Positions 1 through 10,400 of a stretch of 64,000 nt of DNA are shown one piece after another. The translations under genes were made by a program, and so were the position numbers. The stretch comes from Anthopleura xanthogrammica (taxonomy: Eukaryota > Cnidaria > Anthozoa > Actiniaria > Actiniidae): positions 5,688,120 through 5,752,119 of the forward strand of contig OZ025220.1 in assembly GCA_964019055.1 (NCBI GenBank), in the 5' to 3' direction. Positions within the stretch are counted from its first letter, which is position 1; each line of letters begins with the position of its first letter. The notes under the pieces were generated by a model. That model saw only the letters and a list, made by a program, of their open reading frames with translations, ran no database searches and was not told where the DNA came from.

Positions 1-126
1 CCACGACCCCCCTAAATATGAAACACCGTAACAACTAGTGTAAAAATAAACTCGAAAAGTGAAAAGAGCATCTCATTATTAGTAAGCTATAAATACCATC
101 TACTGTCTTTCATTCCCCACTGTACT

Positions 127-165
127 CTGAAGATGACTTCCGCTCAGGTTGTCGAAACGTCAGTC
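127..165 (+). ncRNA. Hammerhead-ribozyme-like motif in a retroelement tail
   Basis: The order of elements resembles a minimal type I hammerhead: CTGAAGA (127-133, fits CUGANGA), a stem opened by GAC (135-137) and closed by GTC (151-153), then GAAAC (154-158), a tiny loop and GTC (163-165). Deviations: one extra base precedes stem II and stem I pairing is poor. Penelope-like retroelements are known to carry minimal hammerheads in their terminal repeats, which suggests the origin. Activity is not shown. Relatives are at 21568, 36121 (reverse) and 38600. Confidence 0.35.
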
Positions 166-352
166 TCTACCAACAACAGTCTTTCTCAAGACTACACTCA
201 CCCGGACGATCACATTACTCACTCAACTAAGAAAGTAAAGTTTCAGCTCGTACTATGGCATAGGAGAAATGGCATACTATAATACATAAAATCTATATAT
301 AAATGTGCTGGCCAACATTTTCCCATACAAATCTTATTAAAATTTTCAAAGC

Positions 353-1362
353 TCACATTTCACATTTCACATTTCACATTTCACATTTCACATTTCACAT
401 TTCACATTTCACATTTCACATTTCACATTTCACATTTCACATTTCACATTTCACATTTCACATTTCACATTTCACATTTCACATTTCACATTTCACATTT
501 CACATTTCACATTTCACATTTCACATTTCACATTTCACATTTCACATTTCACATTTCACATTTCACATTTCACATTTCACATTTCACATTTCACATTTCA
601 CATTTCACATTTCACATTTCACATTTCACATTTCACATTTCACATTTCACATTTCACATTTCACATTTCACATTTCACATTTCACATTTCACATTTCACA
701 TTTCACATTTCACATTTCACATTTCACATTTCACATTTCACATTTCACATTTCACATTTCACATTTCACATTTCACATTTCACATTTCACATTTCACATT
801 TCACATTTCACATTTCACATTTCACATTTCACATTTCACATTTCACATTTCACATTTCACATTTCACATTTCACATTTCACATTTCACATTTCACATTTC
901 ACATTTCACATTTCACATTTCACATTTCACATTTCACATTTCACATTTCACATTTCACATTTCACATTTCACATTTCACATTTCACATTTCACATTTCAC
1001 ATTTCACATTTCACATTTCACATTTCACATTTCACATTTCACATTTCACATTTCACATTTCACATTTCACATTTCACATTTCACATTTCACATTTCACAT
1101 TTCACATTTCACATTTCACATTTCACATTTCACATTTCACATTTCACATTTCACATTTCACATTTCACATTTCACATTTCACATTTCACATTTCACATTT
1201 CACATTTCACATTTCACATTTCACATTTCACATTTCACATTTCACATTTCACATTTCACATTTCACATTTCACATTTCACATTTCACATTTCACATTTCA
1301 CATTTCACATTTCACATTTCACATTTCACATTTCACATTTCACATTTCACATTTCACATTTC
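353..1362. repeat. (TTTCACA)n heptamer satellite, ~144 copies
   Basis: About 1010 bp of almost perfect 7-bp tandem repeat, unit TTTCACA. Because 7 is not a multiple of 3 and no frame of the unit makes a stop on the plus strand, it produces a 359-codon open frame encoding a seven-residue repeat (HISHFTF). That frame is an artefact of the repeat and not a gene. The lack of divergence between copies points to recent expansion. Confidence 0.97.
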
Positions 1363-1484
1363 TCCTGTGTCAAATATTTTGAGCTGAAACTTCACTTTTG
1401 TACTAATATTGAGATGCTCTTTTCATTTTTGGAGTTAATTTTGACTCTGGTGTTTGATTTATAAGGAGGTCGCTGGTGGTCACA

Positions 1485-2317
1485 TGACCTGTTAGCATCA
1501 AAGGCCTATTTCTTTGCGGGGAGTCCACCAATCAACGAACAGCAAAAGGTGAATGTGTTATTGGGTTGTGGCGCGGCAAAATTAGAGTCGCTACACGCTA
1601 TCTTTATCGTAAAGGTGACTAATTGTTCTCTACTTCAACTCACGTGTTTTCGAATTGAAGCCACTGCAGGACCTGCTGCGTGTGAGCGTGTAACGCTGTA
1701 AAAGGATCATATTGAGTTTTGGATGGAGCAGGTCGAACAGGTAGATTGGGATCAGCATGCTACTAAATAACTAAATATAGAACAAATGAACTTGATCATT
1801 TTGGAAAGCCAACCAAAACTCATGACAAAATCAAAATATTAGTGCTAGTTCAAGAAATATCGTCTCGAATATATAGTGCTCAGTGTCTCTAGATCTATAT
1901 AAGGTCCATAATGTCCGAAATGTAGGATGATATGGGGACGGGATTTTTCATATATTTTGAATGGAATTGTGCCCGAAATTTGTGTGCAGGTTAATAGCCG
2001 GAAGACCTTCTCGAATCAGTTCAGATGTCACCTTAAGCTAGTTGCATGGACTTGATGTTTTAATGTATATGAAAAATTGTAACTGACTCCGTAAGGAAAT
2101 ACTGATTATTTTGCCATAAAACTTTCACACTTTTCTTATATAGGGATTTTATTCTTTTAGAGGAAAGCGTTAAACCTTGAAATTAAGCCATTTTATTGGA
2201 AAATTGTTGTACGTATGACGGCAAAATCCCATAGCAAACTCTATAAATCTCATCTCTGACATGATATCATTTTGAGCTTTCATCCTAAAGTATTGAAAAC
2301 TTCCAGATATGTTGATC
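1485..2317. other. Intergenic DNA, nothing recognised
   Basis: No gene, RNA or repeat family was recognised in these 830 bases. A short ATG frame at about 1723 runs only 15 codons before a stop, with a GT-containing donor-like site, but has no support as an exon. Confidence 0.5.
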
Positions 2318-2947
2318 TGTGACCACAGGGAGCCCAATTTAGATAAAAGTAAAAGGTGAAAATAAAATCGGGAGGACAGGGCTGAAAAACGTGTGCGCAT
2401 GCGCCGAATTGTCAATGAAAAACAAACATGGCCGCTTGAAACTTCGCATCAAAAACTAACATTGGTCGAGGTTTTCGAGGAATAGCATTTTAGTATAAAC
2501 ATTAGAAAACTTCTACATACCGTAAAATCGAACCTTACGCATTGGTTAATATATTAAAATGCAAATTTTTCTTAACTTTAAAGAAATAAGCTTAACTTTT
2601 GGACTTTTGTACCTGATTTTGAGATTTTTTCGAAACCATAGGCATTTTCAATGGAAAGCAGGTGAGCTTAACCAAAACCGCTGGCTCGTTTTTCAGCCCT
2701 GCTAATTGTGAGTATATTGACAAAAATCCACACATAGGATACCATATATAGGGGAATTATATAGGAAAACAAAGGCACGCACGAAAAAAAATGTTCTAGT
2801 GCATTTTTTACGGAATGTTTTTGCTCGTTCGTATTATAGAGGACATTATCTTGATCTTGAATAAAAAAAATAATTTAACGCGTTTTTTTTTCCGATTTTA
2901 TTTTCACCTTTTACTTTTATCTAAATTGGGCTCCCTGTGCTGTGACC
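2318..2947. mobile_element. Foldback element with 54-bp inverted arms
   Basis: Bases 2318-2371 and 2892-2947 are near-perfect reverse complements (shared core GGGAGCCCAATTTAGATAAA). The interior holds a second, separate TIR element at 2377-2701. No coding capacity was seen. It is classed as a non-autonomous DNA element from structure alone. Confidence 0.65.
2377..2701. mobile_element. MITE with CAGGGCTGAAAAACG termini (nested)
   Basis: The ends are exact inverted repeats: CAGGGCTGAAAAACG at 2377 and its complement ending at 2701, enclosing 325 bp without coding sequence. A diverged copy in the same orientation lies at about 59243-59567, sharing the GCAGGTGAGC...ACCGCTG(G/A)CTC block. It sits inside the arms of another foldback element, showing serial insertion. 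Confidence 0.7.
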
Positions 2948-3444
2948 GGTCATGGTCTTCCAGAAGCTGCTTTCACGTGAAAGATCCCATCTTTCTGATC
3001 TGAAAAAAAACTCAGCTCACGTGAATGAGATCTATTATGGAAATAGGTTATTTTGCACTAAGATCTAGAAGTCGCGTTACCTTGGCCCTTAAACTGACTA
3101 GCAGTTGTGTCAAAATGAATCTCAGAACGTTGAAAAAGCCCCTTGGTGATGATGAGTTGGTAAGAAGGCGGAAGTTTCAGCTCATAACATGTGACAAAGG
3201 AGAAGTATGACGGACATGCATTTTGTAGGGATTTGGACGAGACTGAAGAAAATAAGTTGACAAACTCTTGATTTTCATCCAACATTGTCAGCCAGCATTA
3301 ATCCCAAAAAAATACTCGACTTTTTATTTCTAAATGAAAAAAAAACAGCAATGTCCGGCATCCCTCCCATAATATCTCGACATCGTGAGTTGAACCTCGA
3401 TTCTTCAGGTTTCTGCCGGGTGTTCATCAATTTTGACACAAATT

Positions 3445-3745
3445 CAAAGGCGGATCCAGGAATTTTTGAAAGGGGGGGGGGGGGGTTCCAACCAGCTGAT
3501 CTGAAATAATGATGTAGAAATGACGTCACGTTTACCGAGCTAATTGACCGGCGTAGGCTGGAGCATCGCAACTAGGGGAGTTGAAATTCAGCCTCTCGGA
3601 ATTGCGATTTCCAGCGGAAATATTGCTCGATATTTTTTTGGGATTTAAAACCACCCCCCCCCCCCCCCCCCCCCCCCATCAAATATCAAATTACCCGTCC
3701 CTAACCTCAGGTATGACAGGGGCCCTACTCCTGGATCCGCCCTTG
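3445..3745. mobile_element. MITE with AAGGCGGATCCAGG termini
   Basis: The ends CAAAGGCGGATCCAGG (3445) and CCTGGATCCGCCCTTG (ending 3745) are inverted repeats of about 16 bp. A poly-G run lies just inside the left end and a 27-base poly-C run at 3651-3677. The middle (AATTGCGATTTCCAG) matches about 61930-61980, so a second, partial copy lies downstream of the last RING gene. Confidence 0.7.
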
Positions 3746-3841
3746 CTGAAATGCTCGTTTTGAGGACGGTGGGTCACATACAAGACCCGTAGGTAAAAGT
3801 CGTCCATGTTGCAAACTTAAAATATCAATACAGCCAATATA

Positions 3842-4196
3842 AAGCTGCATCTATACATGAATAATTTTTCCCTCGACAAGTACCCTTGAAATTTTCATTG
3901 CTCGAGTAGTTTATCAGCAAGACTTCCGTGACATCTTTTTATGGACAAGCTTTTCTTTGCACATGTAGATGATGAGCAAGTTTCCCTTGACCAGTTTAGG
4001 TTGTGCCTGCAATGCCTAATTAGTATTCCTTGCCACATTTTCGTTCTTGTTGTCCTTCTGCACGAGCAAATTTCATCCACGACAATTTTTGCTTGTCAAG
4101 AAAAAATTGTTCATTTTACTTCATCTACACGAGAAATATTTTCTTGTCAAGGAAAACTCTTCAAGGAAAAATTGCTCGTGTAGATCTATGCGGCTT
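3842..4196. mobile_element. Imperfect foldback element
   Basis: The start AAGCTGCATCTA...AATTTTTCC is mirrored by GGAAAAATTGCTCGTGTAGATC...GCTT at the end. Weak open frames across it are not conserved-looking and are treated as chance. Confidence 0.45.
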
Positions 4197-4207
4197 AATA
4201 GATATAA

Positions 4208-4504
4208 ATGATTTCACCTCCCACATGTCCCACGCGTCGAGCGGGACCATCAACGCGTGCCTCAAGTTATTCACGTTGGAATTCAAGGTATGTAAGCTAA
4301 TACATAAAGCCGGATAACAGCTTCAACAATATGATTCAAAAGGTATGATTGACAGTACGAAAGCCATTAAAAAGTCACTGACAAATTAACTTCATGAATC
4401 AAAAGTTTTTTAAATTTTGCTCTGCCTTGAAGAAAGGACCATGCATTGGATAAGGAAGACTGAAGACCAGAAGCTATTGCAGCTAGTTGAAAAGCATGGC
4501 GAAG
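4208..4504 (+). pseudogene. Orphan Myb/SANT-like two-exon fragment
   Basis: Two exon-like blocks chain in phase: 4208-4287, which starts with ATG and ends in a strong AAG|GTATGT donor in phase 2, and 4437-4504, after an acceptor at 4435-4436 and ending in a GTATGA donor. The second encodes a tryptophan followed by TEDQKLLQLVEKHGEG, the pattern of the first helices of a Myb/SANT repeat (Trp, then acidic-D-x-x-LL-x-LV-x-x-x-G). No third exon completing the repeat was found before the next gene at 7.4 kb, and dispersed repeats begin at once. It could be a gene remnant, a chance match or the start of a gene with a distant exon. Confidence 0.3.
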
Positions 4505-4529
4505 GTATGACATTGATGTATCTACCATT

Positions 4530-4712
4530 CTTTCAAAAATGGCGGCAAATTCAAATAAATTAAAAATTAAAAATCAATACCAGCACTAGAAAGAGCACCT
4601 TCACTTTAGTAACCCTACGAAGATTCATTATGTCAGGAGTTATATCGCAGAGAAAAACTTATGTTGAAAATTGGCAAAATTACAGACGTTTGTATGGCTG
4701 GGGGTATAATAG
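4530..4712 (+). repeat. Dispersed repeat, copy 1
   Basis: About 180 bp (ATGGCGGC...CAATACCAGCACTAGAAAGA...GGCTGGGGGTAT) closely match about 33462-33620 inside a SIN3 intron, in the same orientation. No coding capacity. Confidence 0.7.
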
Positions 4713-4716
4713 GGAA

Positions 4717-4932
4717 GCACGTACGGGTGGCGTAGCGGTGAGAGCGCTCGTCTCCTACCAGTGCGACCCGGTTTGGAGCCCCCGTCGGGCTCAGTGTCGT
4801 ATATGACGAAAGTTATAAGTGAAAGTGATAGTAAATATGAGTAAAGTTGTTTGTTCTGTTTGTTGATTCTCTTCTGCGCTTCGAGCGTTTTTCTCCGGGT
4901 TCTCTGGTTTTCCTCCCTCCTCAAAAATCAAC
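4717..4932 (+). mobile_element. tRNA-derived SINE
   Basis: The head has a pol III box A-like TGGCGTAGCGG (about 4738) and a degenerate box B-like GGTTTGGAGCC, followed by a tail ending in TTTTCCTCCCTCCTCAAAAATC. The same tail occurs at about 34985-35013 and, reversed, at 28256-28424, so this is one SINE family with several copies here. Confidence 0.75.
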
Positions 4933-7402
4933 TTCTAAATTCTAATTCGATCCTTGGGCTTCACAGTAATTGGAGCTTAGCTCTGTTGTGACTGTGATAC
5001 AACAGCCAAAGCTTAATAGAATTAAAAGAGTTCAATTCGTAACAACAACAAAAAGGACTCATTTAGATATTTATTTTATTTTCAAAACGTTAAAAAAAAT
5101 CTTTTTTTTTTTTCATCAGCAAAGATCAAACCTCCGGATTAACAGGGATAATTGATGGTGGACTGAAAACACCAGTTTTTCTTTATTCCCTTTGTAGTAA
5201 TCATAGTCAGGCGCCTAGCACGCGCTGTCACCATCTGTCAAATATAATGCGGCAGTCAGTCAAACTTTCAATAAAAAAAAAATTATTTTCAAAGAAAATT
5301 TTGCCTCTTATCTGTCGGGCCGTATCGGTTCGTATTTTAATACTTCAAATATACATTCTCTTATATTTGATCAGGAACATACGTAGTAGCTTAAAGCACA
5401 ACATTAAAAGGGCTTCCCAGCTGTACCGCGCGTGTGAGTTCTTATATCATCGATCAATACCACGTTCCTAGAAATAATTATCGTATTATTTACTAGAGTA
5501 TCACGGCTTTAGATACGCCTGTTAATCGAAGTGATCGATTGCCGGCAAATCCATAACTGTGTATTGTAATTGTAAGTGTAGTGTATATTTTATTGTGCTG
5601 TATACGTGCTGTGATTGGACGAAAATAATGAAAAGCCATTTCACGGCCATGCCAATCTGTGTACGTGCTGTAAAATATAACATACCGCTAACTTCGTTTT
5701 GATCCAAACTCACAATACACGTTTTTTTTATTTCCTCCTCGGTTAAGAAACTGACTAACCCTCCATATTTCTTCAGTGTTTTTAGGTGCTACTTTCTTTT
5801 CTTTCTTTTTTTCTTTCTTTTCTTTTTAATTTAGAATAGCGAAAGTCTTACTATATGACGGAAAAAGCTTACTTAACATAAATCCCGAAACATGTTTACG
5901 ACGAAAACAGTCGTTATTTATTTGAAAATATTAACATAAATATAATTTTAATAAATTTTTGTAATATATACTTAAATTATAATTGAATAATATTTCCTGT
6001 AGTTCTTTACACGATGCCGCTTTCCTATTTTACACTACACACTTACTGTTTGACAAAAGACTTCAGCCTGTGGGTATGGCTCTTTGTTTCTCAGAATCGA
6101 GCCATTTGTAGGAACACGCTTTTTTAGCGGGAAAAAAGACCGCCCGTAAAGAATTTCCCGCTAGGAGAAATTGTACAGAAACAACAACAACAACACGTGC
6201 CAGAACTAAGTCTTCGATAACAAGACGAAAGCTGAGAAACCCGAGTTACATAATACTCTCTTCAGCATAAAACCACAAATGTACTCCACTCTTTTTGTAC
6301 AATACTGAACGGTTTTATTGATTAAATGGTGAAGGTTTTGTCCTTCTGAATTTTATATCATTCAACTTCTTGACCAATGTTCAAAGATCAAAGCTTTCAA
6401 AAGTACAGATTTTTTTGTGTAATATTGAATAGCTAGTTCATAAGATGCCGAAGATGAACACAAATTTGTATTATGTTATCGAGTTAAAAAAAATGTAGAA
6501 TCCTTTATATTTTTTTTGCAGAAGTCGTTGTTGATATTTTATAATTGCCAAAGATATTGTTGTCTTTTTCGGCTTTTTTCTCTGGCACATGTGTTATCAC
6601 ATGTGTGTGAGGTTTCTAAGTCTTGTTGCTTGGCAAAAACAGGTGATTTTGACTTTAATTCATCATGATAGCGTTCATTCTGTACACTTGTGTCGATGTA
6701 CCTGTAGTGTATAGCCACCAACACGAGCAAGACCAAAAGATCAAACCAGAAAAAAAAAACCTTCGCTATCATAACAAGAAAAGAACGCTGTTATTCGCTA
6801 AAAAAAATGTTTTTAAAGATGTAGACGTTTATGTAAAGTGGCTTTTTTTGTTTTTAAGTTGAATTTAGAATCAGCGATACATGATCTTTTGTTAAGGAAT
6901 TCATTTTGTTTTTTTGCCACCAAGTAGCTTCCAAATATTACGAGAGAAAACAATAAGACAAGCATCTTTCGACAACCTCTTGATCTTAGACAAAGAACTG
7001 GTGTTTATGCTAATGCGTGACCTTGCTTTTGAATTTATTCCGAGTTGTTGGCTACCCATTCAAGTGTAGCCAGTCTATTGTAGGAAGTTGTCAAGGGACA
7101 TATGACGTCACAAAAGAGATCTAACTTTCCACACTTTGCCTGTACTGCTGGATGTAGCTATACGCTGGAGCTTCTGTCCGTGAAAGGTCGTTGTTTAGGA
7201 ACTGAAGCGTGGACTAAGAAAATCCCAGGAAAAGTCTTCAAATTCAGCATTTAAATCCAAGATTTGGAAATAATTTGCGTGTGTTTAGTGAACTACTTTG
7301 AGTCAAGAACTCGGCGAATACATTTTGTACTGATTTTCCCGCCGAAAGATCAAGTTTTCTAAAGTAAACTAAAGTTTGAGAAATCCAAGAAGCGGCGAAT
7401 CA
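4933..7402. other. Spacer and probable promoter/5'UTR of the four-TM gene
   Basis: No coding exon or repeat family was recognised between 4933 and about 7050 apart from simple runs. The last 300 bases before the ATG at 7403 contain TGACGTCA-like and GC-richer sequence and are likely the promoter and 5'UTR. No TATA box stands out. Confidence 0.4.
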
Positions 7403-10400
7403 ATGGAGAAAAATCACAAGATTTCTAGCAAGAAAACCCATGCCCGACCTCAGAAATCAGAAGAACATCTTGTACAAATCCGAGTTAAAGATGTGAACGT
7501 TTATCGTGAATCAAAACAATCAAAATGTTCTTGTTGTTCCAAGCAGTACGTATCATTGCCAATCTCGGGACTTGCTCTTATCGCTGTGGGATCTCTTCTG
7601 ATAATGGCGTATTTTAGCGTCAAGAATCTGACATCTTCAATATCTTTGACTCAAAATACTTTCCCATCTTACGTGGCTGGTGGAATGGTGAGTTCATATA
7701 ATATTTTTATCTTTTTAGAATTTTGACAACTTCTTTCATCAATGTATAGAGAGAATTGTAGTGGAATGCGTTACAAATAGCTAAACAAGAACAGCTTCGC
7801 TTTGCGCAATTTATATTCATTCAAAACAAGTATTATTTTTCATAGCTTTTGATTTTTTTAAATGCATATTGAAGAAAAACAACTATAATGAAAGCAATAA
7901 ATCAAGTATCCAGGCAGTAAAAAAATACCCTTAAAAAAAAAATTGCCAGAATCATGAACACACAAAAAAATCATATATATGAAGTCCATCAACTATATTT
8001 CAAACTGATAGTTTAATATTATCGAGGATATATCTTTTTAGATCTCAATTGAATAGTTGGGAGAAAATTATTCTAATAATTTGAGAGTTTTATCCGAGCA
8101 TTAATTCGGATTATTCCATATATTTCCTTTCATAAATCAATGTCAGAATACTTTATTGATTCTGTTTTTTCTAAAATTTAAATAAGCTTTTTTTTTGTGA
8201 AAAACGAAAAATGTTTGAGTTTTTTCAAAAATTCAAAAATTTCGGTTGCTAAACAAATAGGTGCATGAACAAACACAATTTCGCGCGTGAAACGTTGTTT
8301 GCCTAGCCTATAGTAGTAGCAAAAGAACGCTTAAAACATGTTCCTAAACTACCTTAAAAAATCTCCTTTTCAATTATAAATGTCAAATAAGGAAATAGCA
8401 GGCATATTTTGGAGGATAAAAGGCTTTCAGCTGCAGTATCTGAAGTTTATTTTGAGGGATTTGTCTGGGATTATTGTAAATCTTTCGAAAACTTCTTTTG
8501 ATTATTTTTATGAAAAGTCAACTGAAGCGACCAGTTGGCGCGTGCCTCTGAATTACCGTTCCTTCAACAAATCCAATGAAATTTTATTTCTTTTTGCAAA
8601 ACCAAAAATCGATGCCTGATATAAGAAAAAATGAACTCCCATTCACCAAATTTGAACTGTATTCATAAAGGGATGTTTTTTGTAAAGGGTTTTAGTCCGA
8701 CTGTTTCTTTGTAAGAAGAGCATGACATGATTTAATAGATCAATATTCCACACGTGCCGTTCTCTTGGGCTTTGTTTGAAGTTATTATCAAAGCGTGGCT
8801 GCCTTTGTAAGAAGATCATATACAAACTACGCCCCAAGGGAAACAAAACTCCAAAAACCATCCAAGTATCGCTGATTTTGAAAATTTCATAAAGTCGTTC
8901 GAAACGGCTACAAATTTCGGAAACAATTTGTTTGCAATTTAATTTTTCGGTCTTTCCAGCGCTCGTTGTTCTGGCTTCGTTTTGCTGGCTTTTTACCCAG
9001 AAAGTTCGTTAAATTACACGAAAGTGTTAATACTAATTTGTTCCATGCAATATTAAATGTGTTTTCAGTTCATTTCTTAAAGAACGTATTACCTTCTAAT
9101 TATTTAAAAAAAAACTTAAAAAAACAGAAAGTCATGCAGCGCTCGTTTGCATCATTTTGCAGCGTTGTTGGAAACCATTTCTGTGTCGTTCGTTTGCTCA
9201 TCAAAAACTGTCAGCAAAGACAAACTCAAGCTCTAATATAATCAGAGCTTAATAGAAAACAAAAGGATGATCTCATTCAAAGAAAAAAATAATGAAAAGA
9301 CTGAATACTAATAAAGGTTTTTATTGGAACGGTCTCTTTTTTGTGTTTTACTGAAAAGACGCTTCTTATGCAAATGTTTTGTTTGACAATGAAGAAGGCG
9401 TTTACTTCGTTAGTTTTTGAAAAAGTTTATTCAAGATATTCTGTATAGCACATTCTGAATTAGTTACTCTCAGCATAAACAAGAATATGATGTGTTTTGA
9501 GTCCCTTTTTACTTCAAACGTGAGGATATATATAGAAAACTGAGCAAAAGATAAGCAAAAATTCGAAAGGTTCAAAGAAAGTCCAATACATATTGGACTT
9601 TCTTTGAACCTTTCGAATTTTTGCTTATCTTTTGCTCAGTTTTGCTCAGTTGCTTTCTTCAAACGCAGTTCCTTTGTTTGACTTCAGAAATCACATGTTT
9701 CTCAAAGAAAATGTTCTTTGTACTGTACGTTTTGGCCGGGATGAAGATGCAGTTGTACAAAACAATACAGCCGTTGAAACTGAGAATTTTTTTTTCTTTG
9801 AATGAATTAATGTACAAAACGTGAGTAGGTTAGTTTTGGCGCGAAATATGTGTGGCGTCTTTGTCATGTACTTTTGGCCATTCACTCATTCATCAACAAA
9901 TGAAAACATGCCAGAGCTAAAAAAAACAAAAAAACGGTTATCACTGTGCAAAAAGAAAAAAAAGAGAGAGAGAGAAATTGTTGAACCAAAGTTTTTTAGG
10001 GCAAGAAGGTTTCTTTTCATGATTATTCGAGGGAAGTTTTAAGTTTTTGTACCCAGCATCGTTGGCTCGTGCTTGGTCGTTTGTTTACCACTACGCCATA
10101 CGGGATTACAAAGGAACCGAACGTGTAGCGACCGCAACGTCTTTGTTTGTTTTGTTCAATGAGGCACACGTGCTATTCAATAAAGTAACTAATATTCGCC
10201 GTGTGTCGGGGCAGGGGGTGATTAACACTCTTAACAAGCAAAACAAAAAACAGCGTCTTTGAGTACCAATACTGCAGCCTACAGGCTTTTGGGTCAGCGG
10301 TCACGGGACTTATACTGAGCGCCTTTCGGGATGGAAGATCATTAAACGACTAATATTTTGGGCAATATTCGATACATATTTATAAATAATATCATCTAGC

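Larger units (their letters stand above)
1..1484. repeat. Foldback repeat enclosing a heptamer array
   Basis: Sequence at about 1-95 plus 237-268 reappears in reverse complement at about 1360-1484, so the heptamer array at 353-1362 lies between inverted arms of roughly 125 bp. The shared blocks include a GAAAAGAGCATCTCA core and an AAGTTTCAGCTC block. The left arm is split by about 140 bp (96-236) that matches a second repeat family also present near 38.6 kb, so that piece is probably a later insertion. The element probably continues past the left edge of the window. This is read directly by eye; the class of element is not known. Confidence 0.7.

Noticed and set aside
303..1382. 359-codon open frame with an HISHFTF repeat
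   Set aside because: It is the translation of a 7-bp microsatellite whose units contain no stop; there is no independent coding signal.
1723..1770. Short ATG frame with donor-like site as a 5' exon
   Set aside because: Only 15 codons, and no downstream exon could be linked to it.
10047..10262. 71-codon frame in the TMEM255-like intron
   Set aside because: No domain and no splice sites in suitable phase; the flanking exons join cleanly without it.
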